A stretch of 64,000 bases of DNA, from positions 130,572,665-130,636,664 of the forward strand of contig NC_088201.1 of the NCBI RefSeq assembly GCF_037126465.1. Reading direction: 5' to 3'. A model generated the notes under the pieces. The model ran no database searches and was not told the origin of the DNA. It was given only the letters and a program-made list of their open reading frames with translations. Below are positions 60,101-64,000 of this stretch, piece by piece. Every line of letters starts with the position of its first letter. Position 1 is the stretch's first letter. A program made the translations under genes and the position numbers. Origin of the DNA: Ornithodoros turicata (lineage: Eukaryota; Arthropoda; Arachnida; Ixodida; Argasidae).

Positions 60101-62779
60101 TACGGCTTTCGTGGTTGTGTATGGCGTTTCTTGAAAAGTTATCTTTCTTCACGCACTATGTATACGAGTATTGACGGCGAGTATTCTGTTCCTATGCCAA
60201 TTGACATTGGCGTGCCCCAGGGCTCTGTTTTGGGCCCTGTCTTGTTCTCTCTGTATATCAATGACCTTCCACAGGTGTCCGATATTTTGTCAACCTACAT
60301 GTATGCCGACGACACATGCTTTTTGTATAGTTCCTCAAACACTTCTGATATAGGCCCTGCAATGTCCTATGAGGCCAACAAAATCGCTCAGTGGTTCGAA
60401 GCGAATCGTTTATCTTTAAACACGAGTAAGACGAAGTTTGTAATCTTCTCTAGATCATCATCTATCAGTAGTACTCAGATTAATATTACCGTTCAGAATC
60501 AAGCTGTGGAACAAGTGCATGAAATTAAATATTTGGGAGTGTTGCTGGACTCATCTTTTTCTTGGAGGCCACATATTGACAAAGTCGCAAAAAATATATC
60601 GCAGTCCTGTCACGCTTTATTCCTTGCTAGACAGTACTTCCCCCTGTATGTGCTGCGTCAACTGTACTTTGCTCTGGTCCAGTGTCACTTGACTTACTGT
60701 GTTACCTCATGGGGCAATGCATTTACAACATACCTTGAGCGTCTATTTAAACTACAAAAGAGAGCTGTCAGATTAATAACATTCTCTAATAGTCGAACCT
60801 CATGCGTTGGGTTGTTCATTGAATTGAATATTTTGCCTTTTCCCGATCTGATTCGTGAAAGATGTACCTTGCTTGTCTTTTCTATTGTAACGACAAATGT
60901 GCCCTACAATAGCTCTATATTTAAAAAATGCAACAGGAGCAATCGAAGTGTTGCTTTACAAGATTACATTTTGTATAGGCCAAAGAATGCATATGGAACC
61001 CGTTTGACTGTGTGCTTTGGTACGAGACTGTGGAATGCCTTACCGTTCGACGTGAAAACTAGTCATTGTTTCGCCGCGAAGTTGAGACAGCATATACTTG
61101 CCTCATCAAAATACTTGAAAATTGTTTAGTATTTCAGTTACCGCTTCAACGTTGATGTTTTTTAACTGTGTGTCGATGATGTTTTACACTGTGTGTCGCA
61201 GGAGTCTCCACTAGCATGCGCTACTGACCCTGTACCGCAGTATTTCCTTTGGCTGCAATGCCTTGTGTTTTTTAAATAAATACAAATACAAAATACAAAT
61301 AAATTATGTCTACGTGCTTTGTCATAAGTCGTTAAGCAGTAAAAATGATCTACAGAAGTACTTGTCCTGTTACACTTTTCAAAAGCTTTGACAAAGGACA
61401 TCATGTACCACAGAGGTTCATGTGCCACAGAACGCATCGGAGCAAAAAATAAACTGGTGTACAATCAGCCTTACTGTGTCCTAGGGATAATGGATCCTGC
61501 CTGCTCCTACTGCTTGAAGGCTGTGATACTGGAAGCACATATGAGTACAGTGTGCACAATATCAAAAAGATACTTCCACCACACAAACTTGGTAGCAAAA
61601 TGTGTTTTGAAGTACCACATTGTTCAAATAATGGCTGGTGCTGTACCATCATCACATGAATAATTTAAGTTTGGGTTGCAGCTTGATGTGAATCCCTAAT
61701 TGTACACATATTGACAATTCAACATGTATTTAAAAGAACTTCAGTGCACTCACCAGGGCTAGAAGATGCACTTTCCATGTTTCTGGCTGGGCAGACAATA
61801 CAATATTACACATCGCATAACCTCAGGAATTCTCAGTTGTGGAAGAAGGTGTAGCTTACGTGGTGATGGTAATCTCATTCTCTTTGTTGTCTGACTTGCA
61901 TTAACTATGAAAAAGAGGACATTCTGTAAAGCACCAGTGATTAAACATGTTATTTGACATGACATTTTAATTCTAATTTCAGCTTTATGCGTTTCCCTAA
62001 TGGTACACATATCCTCAATCCAATATGTATTTAAAATAACTTCAGTGCACTCACCAGGGCTAGACGGTGCACTTTCCATGTCTCTGGCTGTACAAGCATC
62101 ACAATATTGCAAATCACATAATCTGATAAAGTCTCAGTTCTGGAAGAAGGTGTAGCATACATGGTGATGGTAGTCTGATTCTCTTCCTTGGCTGACTTGC
62201 GTTAACTACGAAAAAGAGCACATTCTGTAAAGCACCAGTGATTAAACATGCTATTTGACATGACAGTTTAATTATAACAATACCTGCACCAGTATCCTCT
62301 CCTTCGCTGGATTCCGACTCGAGGTGCGACGTGTATTCCGCGTCCCTTGCGTTTTTCTTTGCCTTCTTGAAGCTGTCTATTTCACAAAAACAACACTTAG
62401 AAAAAACTGAGGGGCAGCCTGAAAGTCACGGCAATATTCGCTACACTTACTGAAGGACGCCATGCACTCGCAAGGACAAATCTCCCAGTCGGCCTCCGGC
62501 TCGCACAGTTCCTTTACCATCTCCAATATCTTTGAATTTGGTTTGTTTGTTGGCCACAAACACATCCTTCCAGCAACTATCCACTTCGTTGGCACGAATT
62601 CGACGGTGTCATTCCCGAACTTCACGACCGTGAATTTCTTACTGAAATCCACAAAGGAAATAAGTTAGAAGGTAGGTGCGCATTTGCACCAAATTGCGGC
62701 GTGGTGTCGGGTGGGCGGTGGACGAAATTCACCGCCTAATAACAAAAAAGAAGATAACGTCTGTGACAGCATACCTCAT
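45163..62779 (-). CDS. DUF4806-family gene with transposons in its introns
   Basis: Minus-strand exons. The 5' coding exon ends at 62775 (ATG at 62777-62779, then AG, donor GTATGC). Exon 62451-62641 continues in phase, giving KKFTVVKFG, EFVPTKWIVAG and CLWPTNK, the usual N-terminal block of this family. Exon 62284-62376 is acidic (HLESESSEGEDTG). Exon 56985-57062 (SRTPTSGRSNSAIHTEALD) has phase 1 at both ends. Exon 45509-45726 (FERKTLKMLIELKAAV; ends RRNL at GTAAGT) and exon 45163-45322 (ADRLAVLGGANLDDVVRVIM, then GRNGKRSFKGTRLF; ends at GTGAGT) form the DUF4806 domain. The phases agree if exon 62284-62376 joins 56985-57062 and that joins 45509-45726. The Polinton and the CR1-like LINE lie in the introns on either side of 56985-57062. 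The function of DUF4806 proteins is unknown. The 3' end is not located. Confidence 0.65.
46418..46423. repeat. Target-site duplication, left (ACAAAG)
   Basis: Six bases identical to 56680-56685, immediately outside the inverted repeats. 6-bp duplications are the hallmark of Polinton integration. Confidence 0.92.
46424..46678. repeat. Polinton left terminal inverted repeat (255 bp)
   Basis: Reverse complement of 56425-56679. Translations of both arms agree over 75 codons in two frames, so divergence is very low. GC-rich centre (about 46548-46580). The minus-strand open frame inside is a by-product of the repeat. Confidence 0.95.
46727..46933 (+). CDS. Small charged Polinton protein, 68 aa
   Basis: Begins MGAAWKLF, a start compatible with N-terminal myristoylation (MG then small residues). 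The rest is a highly charged helix (ADEKKWRLKQEIYEAKAEAV). It is the first gene after the left inverted repeat, with a 48-bp leader. No known family recognised. A membrane-associated or virion-accessory role is only a guess. Confidence 0.6.
   Translation: MGAAWKLFTRCFGKEYDDERETADEKKWRLKQEIYEAKAEAVRRFLAHERLIEMKRRSAKSQDDQIDW
46999..47628 (+). CDS. Genome-packaging ATPase (FtsK/HerA type)
   Basis: Walker A GPSMSGKT lies about 20 residues from the N-terminus. Walker B TLIIVDDLM follows, then a sensor-like LCQYLFHND. This is the compact A32-like ATPase that drives DNA into Polinton and related virus capsids. I choose ATG 46999 (MSDAGRFAF) rather than the in-frame ATG 46927. The upstream extension is not ATPase-like and would overlap the previous gene, and the 210-aa length fits the family. 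The stop overlaps the next start as ATGA (47625-47628). Confidence 0.9.
   Translation: MSDAGRFAFIHPARVIICGPSMSGKTYLVRNILRNLTVFTVVPEQIFYVSKYDATWQNEFANDVTFQKELPKTWDESVPTLIIVDDLMTEKNVMQEMVHLYTRASHHKNASIVFLCQYLFHNDVNYRTLSHNSTYIILFNNLRSRTQLELLGRQIFGKAQLPYFISAFEQATEKPFGYLVIDLHPLTQSQFRLRTGITGNVRQFVFLPK
47625..47990 (+). CDS. Small hydrophobic-tailed virion protein, 121 aa
   Basis: A helical, charged N-terminal two thirds is followed by RQRGGLVPLIPLLLTGLTS and a Gly/Ala-rich hydrophobic tail (VLGGVAGRALAKTVGV). The RQRGG-L context resembles adenain-type cleavage sites followed by a membrane-active peptide, as in minor core or entry-associated proteins of this virus group. It starts inside the ATPase stop codon and ends 3 nt before the next start. 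Role inferred only. Confidence 0.6.
   Translation: MKTLRHHLTFLKVLATCTPKERDEILKEAPPHSIEALSEVCKNILNGNIKLPPRLFKELEKYKHTIRYIAYKTLHKSPKRLRSFLYRQRGGLVPLIPLLLTGLTSVLGGVAGRALAKTVGV
47994..48533 (+). CDS. Basic Polinton protein of unknown function, 179 aa
   Basis: Acidic N-terminal helix (IESILESNESDDIKVKRML), then a middle domain VLPRSLTWNDKGEIIHNNQ..GSNIKELVLHL. The C-terminus is very basic (IRQKRKARKRILWETY), ending Ser/Asp/Glu-rich. A similar small globular domain recurs in Polinton gene runs, but I know no activity. It may bind DNA or core. Its stop overlaps the integrase start (ATGA at 48530-48533). Confidence 0.6.
   Translation: MATKVEVLTPIESILESNESDDIKVKRMLTAMYYIIKNHQKPSNETEPASTVQEEKNDESLPMGRSFDYNSLPSNVNIKKVRRVVSVLPRSLTWNDKGEIIHNNQTIAGSNIKELVLHLSGHKKGKPAWYRKVAKFLQPHKIRQKRKARKRILWETYKSPQRTKLLSSSSSDEYITEEE
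48530..49564 (+). CDS. Retroviral-type DDE integrase with C-terminal chromodomain
   Basis: 344 aa. The catalytic core has DLHQADLISF (first Asp), LQVDRGREF (second Asp) and ALIERAIRTIK (Glu). It ends with a chromodomain (YPIERIVSRKKINGVTHYKV..W.GYDDSFNSWVP). This inserts the element and makes the 6-bp duplication. No clear HHCC zinc finger is seen at the N-terminus. The last 17 nt overlap the start of the next gene. Confidence 0.93.
   Translation: MNYRDPNAGLGGVARYCRGRNISKKQAIEELQRDDVYTLYKEGRRRFKRRKTISLHIDDLHQADLISFLQYKKQNKGFSFILIVIDCLSRRLMATPIKTKRGEDVKKGLIKLYRSHKVYPNHLQVDRGREFYNKHVKAWCKRHSIHMYSSRSIYKCALIERAIRTIKARLYRYFASKGHHKYIAVLPKIIADYNSSYHSTIKMAPNDVDKNNEIELFNRLHSKNDNKPNKITLNIGDQVRVLTSRSIFDKGYIGHWSLVVYTITRYKNSDPPVFYIAGPDGVEDDATYYANELQRVVKSQDDPYPIERIVSRKKINGVTHYKVKWLGYDDSFNSWVPAQDVAKF
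49548..50834 (+). CDS. Penton-like minor capsid protein
   Basis: Begins MSRSSDFYMYLLSND. It is followed by NNSLNDFTITLSAPL and EEYEVGLHELSISNVFYNV, the typical opening of the Polinton minor capsid/penton family, then beta-rich sequence to the end (428 aa from this ATG). Its usual place next to the integrase and capsid genes supports the call. An in-frame ATG at 49515 would lie deeper in the integrase gene and I think it unlikely. Confidence 0.75.
   Translation: MSRSSDFYMYLLSNDCMDMHPNNSLNDFTITLSAPLQVNEEYEVGLHELSISNVFYNVPRTNDATIHITSRSIIELRKEVVVISTLEHALQDFLKEFNIAFGYVDGRYTFQLPQIIRSIKFLDEELQQAMGVSTIQGLKVAGAKVPRQNMYMGEEAISKMLLKEEVTIITQYAPIIFIPGRPITVTLNRFFKRYEIDGKILFQNNTYTLLVPRLFVIPEQLKRLLKLNSSKLLENTTQYIGDPFTFSFSVVLEKVILAREEVQIPPNYYETPRSLLQAIRGVIGSNAILTYNEDTQLFTFTPLDGVTIDLSEYLSNMLGFAPIQSIANTTTGTTPLNLKPLFHNFVIYCDIIESSHIGAKKFPILKLVPYLHKDDPQIHYSFHNVQYLKLLQNEITSISIKLYDETGRPLHFRGPGRTALVLHFKNVS
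50824..51150 (+). CDS. pVI/pX-like amphipathic, basic virion protein
   Basis: 108 aa. FQSGNGFFSSLRKLALPLL resembles an adenain-type cleavage site followed by an amphipathic helix, then AMSAAKKLAKKLSEG, and a basic end HRRKKRKRRDIFD. It overlaps the end of the penton-like frame by 11 nt. The sequence shortly after the stop has AATAAA near 51167. Confidence 0.65.
   Translation: MYLKEVPEIHYGLGLGDLVPYKGPLFQSGNGFFSSLRKLALPLLHRAKPYIARTAMSAAKKLAKKLSEGQNIKQALRASSNELGTQILKDIAGSGHRRKKRKRRDIFD
51151..51861. repeat. Central non-coding region with paired direct repeats
   Basis: Two alternating direct repeats lie in order A1 51270-51420, B1 51416-51478, B2 51553-51618, A2 51643-51787. Frames are broken and the copies differ by indels not in multiples of 3, so it is non-coding. 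It separates the two blocks of virion genes and contains AATAAA (about 51167) on the left and a second AATAAAG near 51820. Confidence 0.75.
51862..53169 (+). CDS. Major capsid protein (double jelly-roll family)
   Basis: 435 aa. Has LFNIPPTQVSIESC and YYPVSTIS near the N-terminus, VFPVNNLGAALFKYV, a middle SFIAHQKALRSSPACY, and PLPCAVSVILIS near the end. These blocks and their order match the Polinton capsid family widely annotated as F54H12.2-like. It lies directly upstream of the protease with 2 bp between them. Confidence 0.85.
   Translation: MSQVNVVHAQSQLALNGECELFNIPPTQVSIESCEAQVYYPVSTISGGESTIEWNITNLSDLYLDLSSLYFNITMQILRSDGSEPITRRADGITEDIVFPVNNLGAALFKYVTIHLNQRLASSNCLNSYRCMIDTLLHTNTHLQKTLDDCAMYTYDTGEHAANDPVARDAKLRIARTSGGKLFEIVMKVNTDLTNQGRLLLPGVGVRVTALHNTDSFRLLTGTNETHKHQLQIHSVALVARKVKVSNSSFIAHQKALRSSPACYIMRGLESKVRSLSPGLHDAIFENLFPDRIPDQLTVCLVRTEAYQGDYKSSPFCFEHFNVCSVTLSVDGHRKQLSYDWENDLGRASYYEFLYQLNEKHVELSYEKYKKNSFIMHWNLSADESFGSYFNPLRKGNWRIEMKFAKPLPCAVSVILISEAPKILSVDGDLVVRVD
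53172..53606 (+). CDS. Adenain-like cysteine protease
   Basis: 144 aa. The catalytic His is in PGEHWLLY, the acidic residue in YVDSFG and the Cys in SSHCGLFVCFF, the order and spacing of adenovirus-type maturation proteases (C5/C48-like). It should cleave the small virion proteins of this element. All catalytic residues are present. Confidence 0.9.
   Translation: MNVFDLELLFSLNHETLNLYRGTFAIDMVPSLTTEGFIVINTHPHDGPGEHWLLYMRDRNDKYIYVDSFGLPPIEEELLDLPIDQYCEKCIQSIYSSHCGLFVCFFASRLCKNYQLKSIVSLFDNNLVHNDLKIIKMIEEEYLI
53623..54033 (-). CDS. Unknown basic Polinton protein on the opposite strand
   Basis: Up to 136 aa. It may start at the internal ATG near 54009 (MKPSERFAL). Basic, with FPMRTKRGKISRRLQRF, NFYIQHSEYIVRRKKDG and LEDYLKEV. 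It converges with the protease and diverges from the micro-exon gene, leaving about 125 bp as a possible shared promoter. No family recognised. Confidence 0.5.
   Translation of the reverse strand: MPSKLGSTMKPSERFALTVQWLMYKDLMKLNSYLNCNGPEADFRLIMQILQFPMRTKRGKISRRLQRFVAIKCDLLRRYRQGDNISPTILNAGLKRPIIRNFYIQHSEYIVRRKKDGCRKVSSLEDYLKEVCTLKK
54034..54157. promoter_or_regulatory. Possible divergent promoter
   Basis: The only gap between the minus-strand unknown gene and the micro-exon gene. It contains TATTGTATAAAG at 54125-54135. If the first ATG is at 54158 this box is very close to it, so the true start site may differ. Confidence 0.3.
54158..56163 (+). CDS. Micro-exon gene encoding a predicted type II membrane protein
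   Basis: About 18 exons by splice signals and phase: 54158-54183 (tentative), 54227-54470, 54537-54573, 54631-54663, 54724-54759, 54816-54839, 54895-54924, 54981-55007, 55067-55093, 55157-55180, 55277-55300, 55399-55422, 55520-55543, 55638-55685, 55784-55831, 55928-55951, 56011-56031, 56090-56163. Total 795 nt, 264 codons plus stop. All 14 internal exons from 54631 to 56031 are 21-48 nt, multiples of 3, and phase 1 at both ends. Introns are 43-98 nt with donors such as GTAAGT, GTGAGT, GTATGT and GTACGT, and acceptors in T-rich tracts. The second exon encodes a basic head and a membrane segment (CILSLLVAFFLSLQLVV). The third starts with an NTS glycosylation sequon. Later modules are acidic (FEDDDDS), then PPPD, then YPGPP units, then CCYCC and a helical tail. 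TAA overlaps an AATAAA signal (56159-56164). Function unknown; exposed outside the membrane by the positive-inside rule. Confidence 0.75.
55157..55951 (+). repeat. Tandem array of micro-exon plus intron units (about 120-145 bp)
   Basis: Seven units, each with a TTTGTTTTCAG acceptor, an ACTACCC.GGCCCCCCTATGCA exon, a GTATGT/GTACGT donor, a short spacer and TTCTCTTTCAGGATATAG. Units five and six have a doubled exon (48 nt). Exon ends alternate between ..CAGT and ..CATC. Concerted duplication of exon plus intron is evident. Confidence 0.9.
56159..56164 (+). terminator. Polyadenylation signal AATAAA overlapping the stop codon
   Basis: GAATAAAAAT: the TAA stop (56161-56163) lies inside AATAAA. 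A second AATAAA is at about 56338. Confidence 0.6.
56164..56424. other. Polinton right subterminal region
   Basis: No open gene. It holds further acceptor-like tracts (TTTCTTCTGTTTCAG ending at 56219; CATGTCTTCAG near 56394), repeated TTGGCAT words and a second AATAAA. These could be alternative 3' exons of the micro-exon gene. Confidence 0.35.
56425..56679. repeat. Polinton right terminal inverted repeat (255 bp)
   Basis: Reverse complement of 46424-46678, ending CTACTACT. Confidence 0.95.
56680..56685. repeat. Target-site duplication, right (ACAAAG)
   Basis: Identical to 46418-46423. Confidence 0.92.
57231..58262 (+). CDS. CR1-like ORF1 with PHD finger
   Basis: 343 aa. N-terminal PHD-type zinc finger (CGSCSESFVVKAKTIAC..CKSRFHLSC..WKCECC), then a short coiled coil (LDSLLSKIDEMAMEQKQLRC), a proline-rich linker and a C-terminal fold (KSLFLSRIVPGTTCADVK). 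Such ORF1 proteins bind the element RNA. Its last 11 nt overlap the ORF2 start (ATGTCGTCTGA, 58252-58262), suggesting coupled re-initiation. Confidence 0.8.
   Translation: MAPPIQDVCGSCSESFVVKAKTIACSGACKSRFHLSCANVTTADVPFLVKDGKSIWKCECCCRTGRRNPDQPISYSNEAFSQTSKSDRQTTAVTPDKETLDVCLVPRVQLDSLLSKIDEMAMEQKQLRCEIVHLKDLLSRLVPHGVFQQPDQKEQSYAFTLKTTVPAAYAPVTERAPVMPRRPDRPPVKAPVNNNAVENVNASHRRTNATNENDGFTLVQGKKRAPVVVGKSTASKVKSAPRGPPVKSLFLSRIVPGTTCADVKSLVDVVLGHQRASIKQLKTRYSTYSSFHITVDASDFDRINHEDIWPEGCIFKQFLGRLDESRVTNDLEDDNNEPTENVV
58252..61129 (+). pseudogene. CR1-like ORF2: AP endonuclease and reverse transcriptase, one frameshift
   Basis: The endonuclease portion has NVLHVNIRSI, VICMSETWLH, GGGVAMF and VVIVGNFNIDL. 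The usual GDFN is GNFN, so a catalytic Asp is lost. It then has SLIDHVI and HVSDHCPVY. The reverse transcriptase has NYRPISVLSAINTLFEKLL, HGFRAGLSTASA, FVDLRRAFDTVDH, GVPQGSVLGPVLF and MYADDTCFL, and the C-terminal thumb KTKFVIFSR. The frame shifts near 58770-58802: the first frame ends at 58809 and the second is read from 58802 to 61129. The RT half is intact, but one indel and the Asp loss should disable target cleavage. Confidence 0.85.
61306..61750. other. Intronic sequence, no gene recognised
   Basis: Between the LINE end and the duplicated cassette. No supported exon. Confidence 0.35.
61751..62163 (-). repeat. Tandem duplication of a possible exon cassette
   Basis: About 61740-61980 and 62035-62270 are similar. 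Each minus-strand copy ends in ATGGAAAGTGCA..TCTAGCCCTG and a GTGAGTGCACTG donor, preceded by a CACCTTCTTCCA tract. The right copy could be an exon of the minus-strand gene (about 62055-62122), but its phase does not fit the flanking exons cleanly. Confidence 0.5.
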
Positions 62780-63325
62780 GTTTCGCTAGTCCCTTTCAAC
62801 GTCGGAGCCACCACCTCTGTCAGACGTACCCGATAGCAAATTAAATGAAACAACGAAAAGATGCCGCAAGCTGAAATACACCGTGCTGAAATACGAAAGA
62901 CAAAAATGGCGCGGAAACAAGAAGCAGGAAGCGGAAACGCGTGAAGGCGCGCACTTGATTCGGTACATTTGATTCGCGCAGTTTTCATTTCGTTAAAAAA
63001 CCGCAAAATATAAGAACACACGAAAAAAACGTAATATAAAGATATATATCCTTCAGGTGTACAGGAGAGTTCCTGAAAAACATGTCTGCTTCCGGCCCGA
63101 AGTTGCTGTTCGCGGCGATCCGCTTGTTTACATCTGCAGAAAGTCGTCGCAACGCTGATTCTTTTTGTGGTCATTCGTAGTGTCGTACTGTTTCCGATCT
63201 GTATATTTTGTATTTACTTACATACGTCTGTTGTCGCACGATATGTACTGAACCTGCCTCCCACGCACAGCTGTGCGTTGTACGGAATACCGTATCCTCC
63301 GTCTGTGAAAGGTGCCGTTCGCGTC

Positions 63326-64000
63326 ATGTCGAGGTGGACGCGTTACCGGCAGATACGTAAAGAATACGAGCACGCCGTGAACGAAATAGCGAACAGTGAT
63401 GCACCGGAAGCACCTGCCCCTCCGAGTACGAGCCCCATGTTCGGAAACGGGGAAGACGACGGCCGTGAACTGCATAGTGATGAGGACGAAAGCATCGTGC
63501 CGCGTTTCGATACGTCGGAATCGGATCTGTCGTGGGGGGAGTCCAGTGATCATGAAGAGGTACAAGACGAAACACGTGAAGCTACCCTACGTCCAGAAGA
63601 TCCAGAACAGGATTTGGTGAACCAACTGGCCAATCTTTCTTTGAAACATAATTTGACGCACGCATGCATAAACGACATTGCGGCTCTGCTCAGGTCCCGT
63701 GGTCATAATGTTCCAAAAGATGCAAGGACCATTCTCGGGACAGAAAGGAAAGCTCCGGTGGATCAAAATGGGACATTTGTCCATTTTGGTCTAAAGACTG
63801 CTATCATGGAGTCTATCCAAGTTGGGCCTCCACCTGCTGAAGTCAAACTTCAAGTAAATATCGATGGACTGCCATTGTACAAGAGCTCCTCGACGAGTTT
63901 CTGGCCGATTTTGGGAATGGTCATGGGCTGTAGCATGAAGGAGCCATTTCTCATCAGCGTGTACTGTGGCACAGGAAAGCCGCCAGATTTGCAGGCGTTT
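63326..64000 (+). CDS. Transposon-derived protein, N-terminal part (runs off window)
   Basis: ATG 63326 opens a frame of 225 codons with no stop to the window edge. A basic start (MSRWTRYRQIRKEYEH) is followed by a long acidic Ser/Glu-rich region, then LTHACINDIAALLRSRGHNV, PKDARTIL, FVHFGLKTAI, VNIDGLPLYKSSSTSFWPIL and KEPFLISVYCGTGKPPD. These last blocks match the N-terminal half of a large animal family of transposon-derived proteins of unknown catalytic activity; the domain at 23960-24600 may belong to the same or a sister family. It is head-to-head with the minus-strand gene starting at 62779. Confidence 0.6.
   Translation, partial: MSRWTRYRQIRKEYEHAVNEIANSDAPEAPAPPSTSPMFGNGEDDGRELHSDEDESIVPRFDTSESDLSWGESSDHEEVQDETREATLRPEDPEQDLVNQLANLSLKHNLTHACINDIAALLRSRGHNVPKDARTILGTERKAPVDQNGTFVHFGLKTAIMESIQVGPPPAEVKLQVNIDGLPLYKSSSTSFWPILGMVMGCSMKEPFLISVYCGTGKPPDLQAF

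Larger units (their letters stand above)
57231..61305 (+). mobile_element. CR1-like non-LTR retrotransposon, nearly full length
   Basis: Two-ORF LINE with ORF1 (PHD finger) and ORF2 (endonuclease plus RT). Its 3' end has an AAATAC/AATAAA-type short repeat (61270-61305). The 5' boundary is not defined and could lie anywhere from about 57065. It sits in an intron of the minus-strand DUF4806-type gene in antisense orientation. Confidence 0.75.

Overview
The window is eukaryotic. Genes are split by GT-AG introns, and most of the DNA is transposons, MITEs, foldback elements and satellites. A complete Polinton/Maverick element, P-element/THAP, MULE, THAP-DDE, Penelope-like, CR1-like and Ty3/Gypsy sequences, and DUF4806-type and SAMD3-like gene exons, together suggest an arthropod, probably a chelicerate such as a tick. 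That placement is inference.

Layout. 1-10 kb: mostly non-coding, with a decayed P-element/THAP9-like gene on the minus strand (4.2-6.4 kb) and a mariner-type long-TIR MITE (8.4-9.3 kb). 10.7-19.7 kb: scattered minus-strand exons resembling a SAMD3-like gene. Its introns hold a TIR element (11.1-13.3 kb), a Gypsy fragment split by a foldback element (14.1-15.6 kb), an inverted repeat and a second copy of the MITE. 21.8-22.4 kb: a near-perfect 530-bp palindrome. 23.2-25.6 kb: a decayed C2H2 transposon-derived gene, followed by a satellite of about 260 bp. 28-34 kb: a gag fragment, a 1.1-kb foldback element and a possible SGNH-hydrolase gene. 35.5-42.7 kb: a nest of elements, in which MULE-like and PHD/Penelope-like remnants flank a convergent pair, a SWIM-YqaJ nuclease (+) and a THAP-DDE transposase (-).

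45.2-62.8 kb: a minus-strand DUF4806-family gene. One intron contains a 10,256-bp Polinton (46424-56679) with 255-bp terminal inverted repeats starting AG and a 6-bp target duplication (ACAAAG). Another intron contains a CR1-like LINE. The right edge (63.3 kb onward) begins another transposon-derived gene that runs off the window.

The most striking object is the Polinton. Its left three quarters is a tight, intronless, partly overlapping run of virion genes: packaging ATPase, two small basic or hydrophobic proteins, integrase with chromodomain, penton-like protein, pVI/pX-like protein, major capsid-like protein and adenain-like protease. It has no room for, and shows no trace of, a protein-primed DNA polymerase B. 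Its right quarter instead carries a gene cut into about 18 exons, most of 21-48 nt. Every one of the 14 internal exons from 54631 to 56031 is a multiple of 3 and sits in phase 1-1. The exons encode short Pro/Tyr/Gly-rich modules behind an N-terminal membrane anchor. This is a micro-exon gene architecture inside a virus-like transposon, and I know of no description of one.
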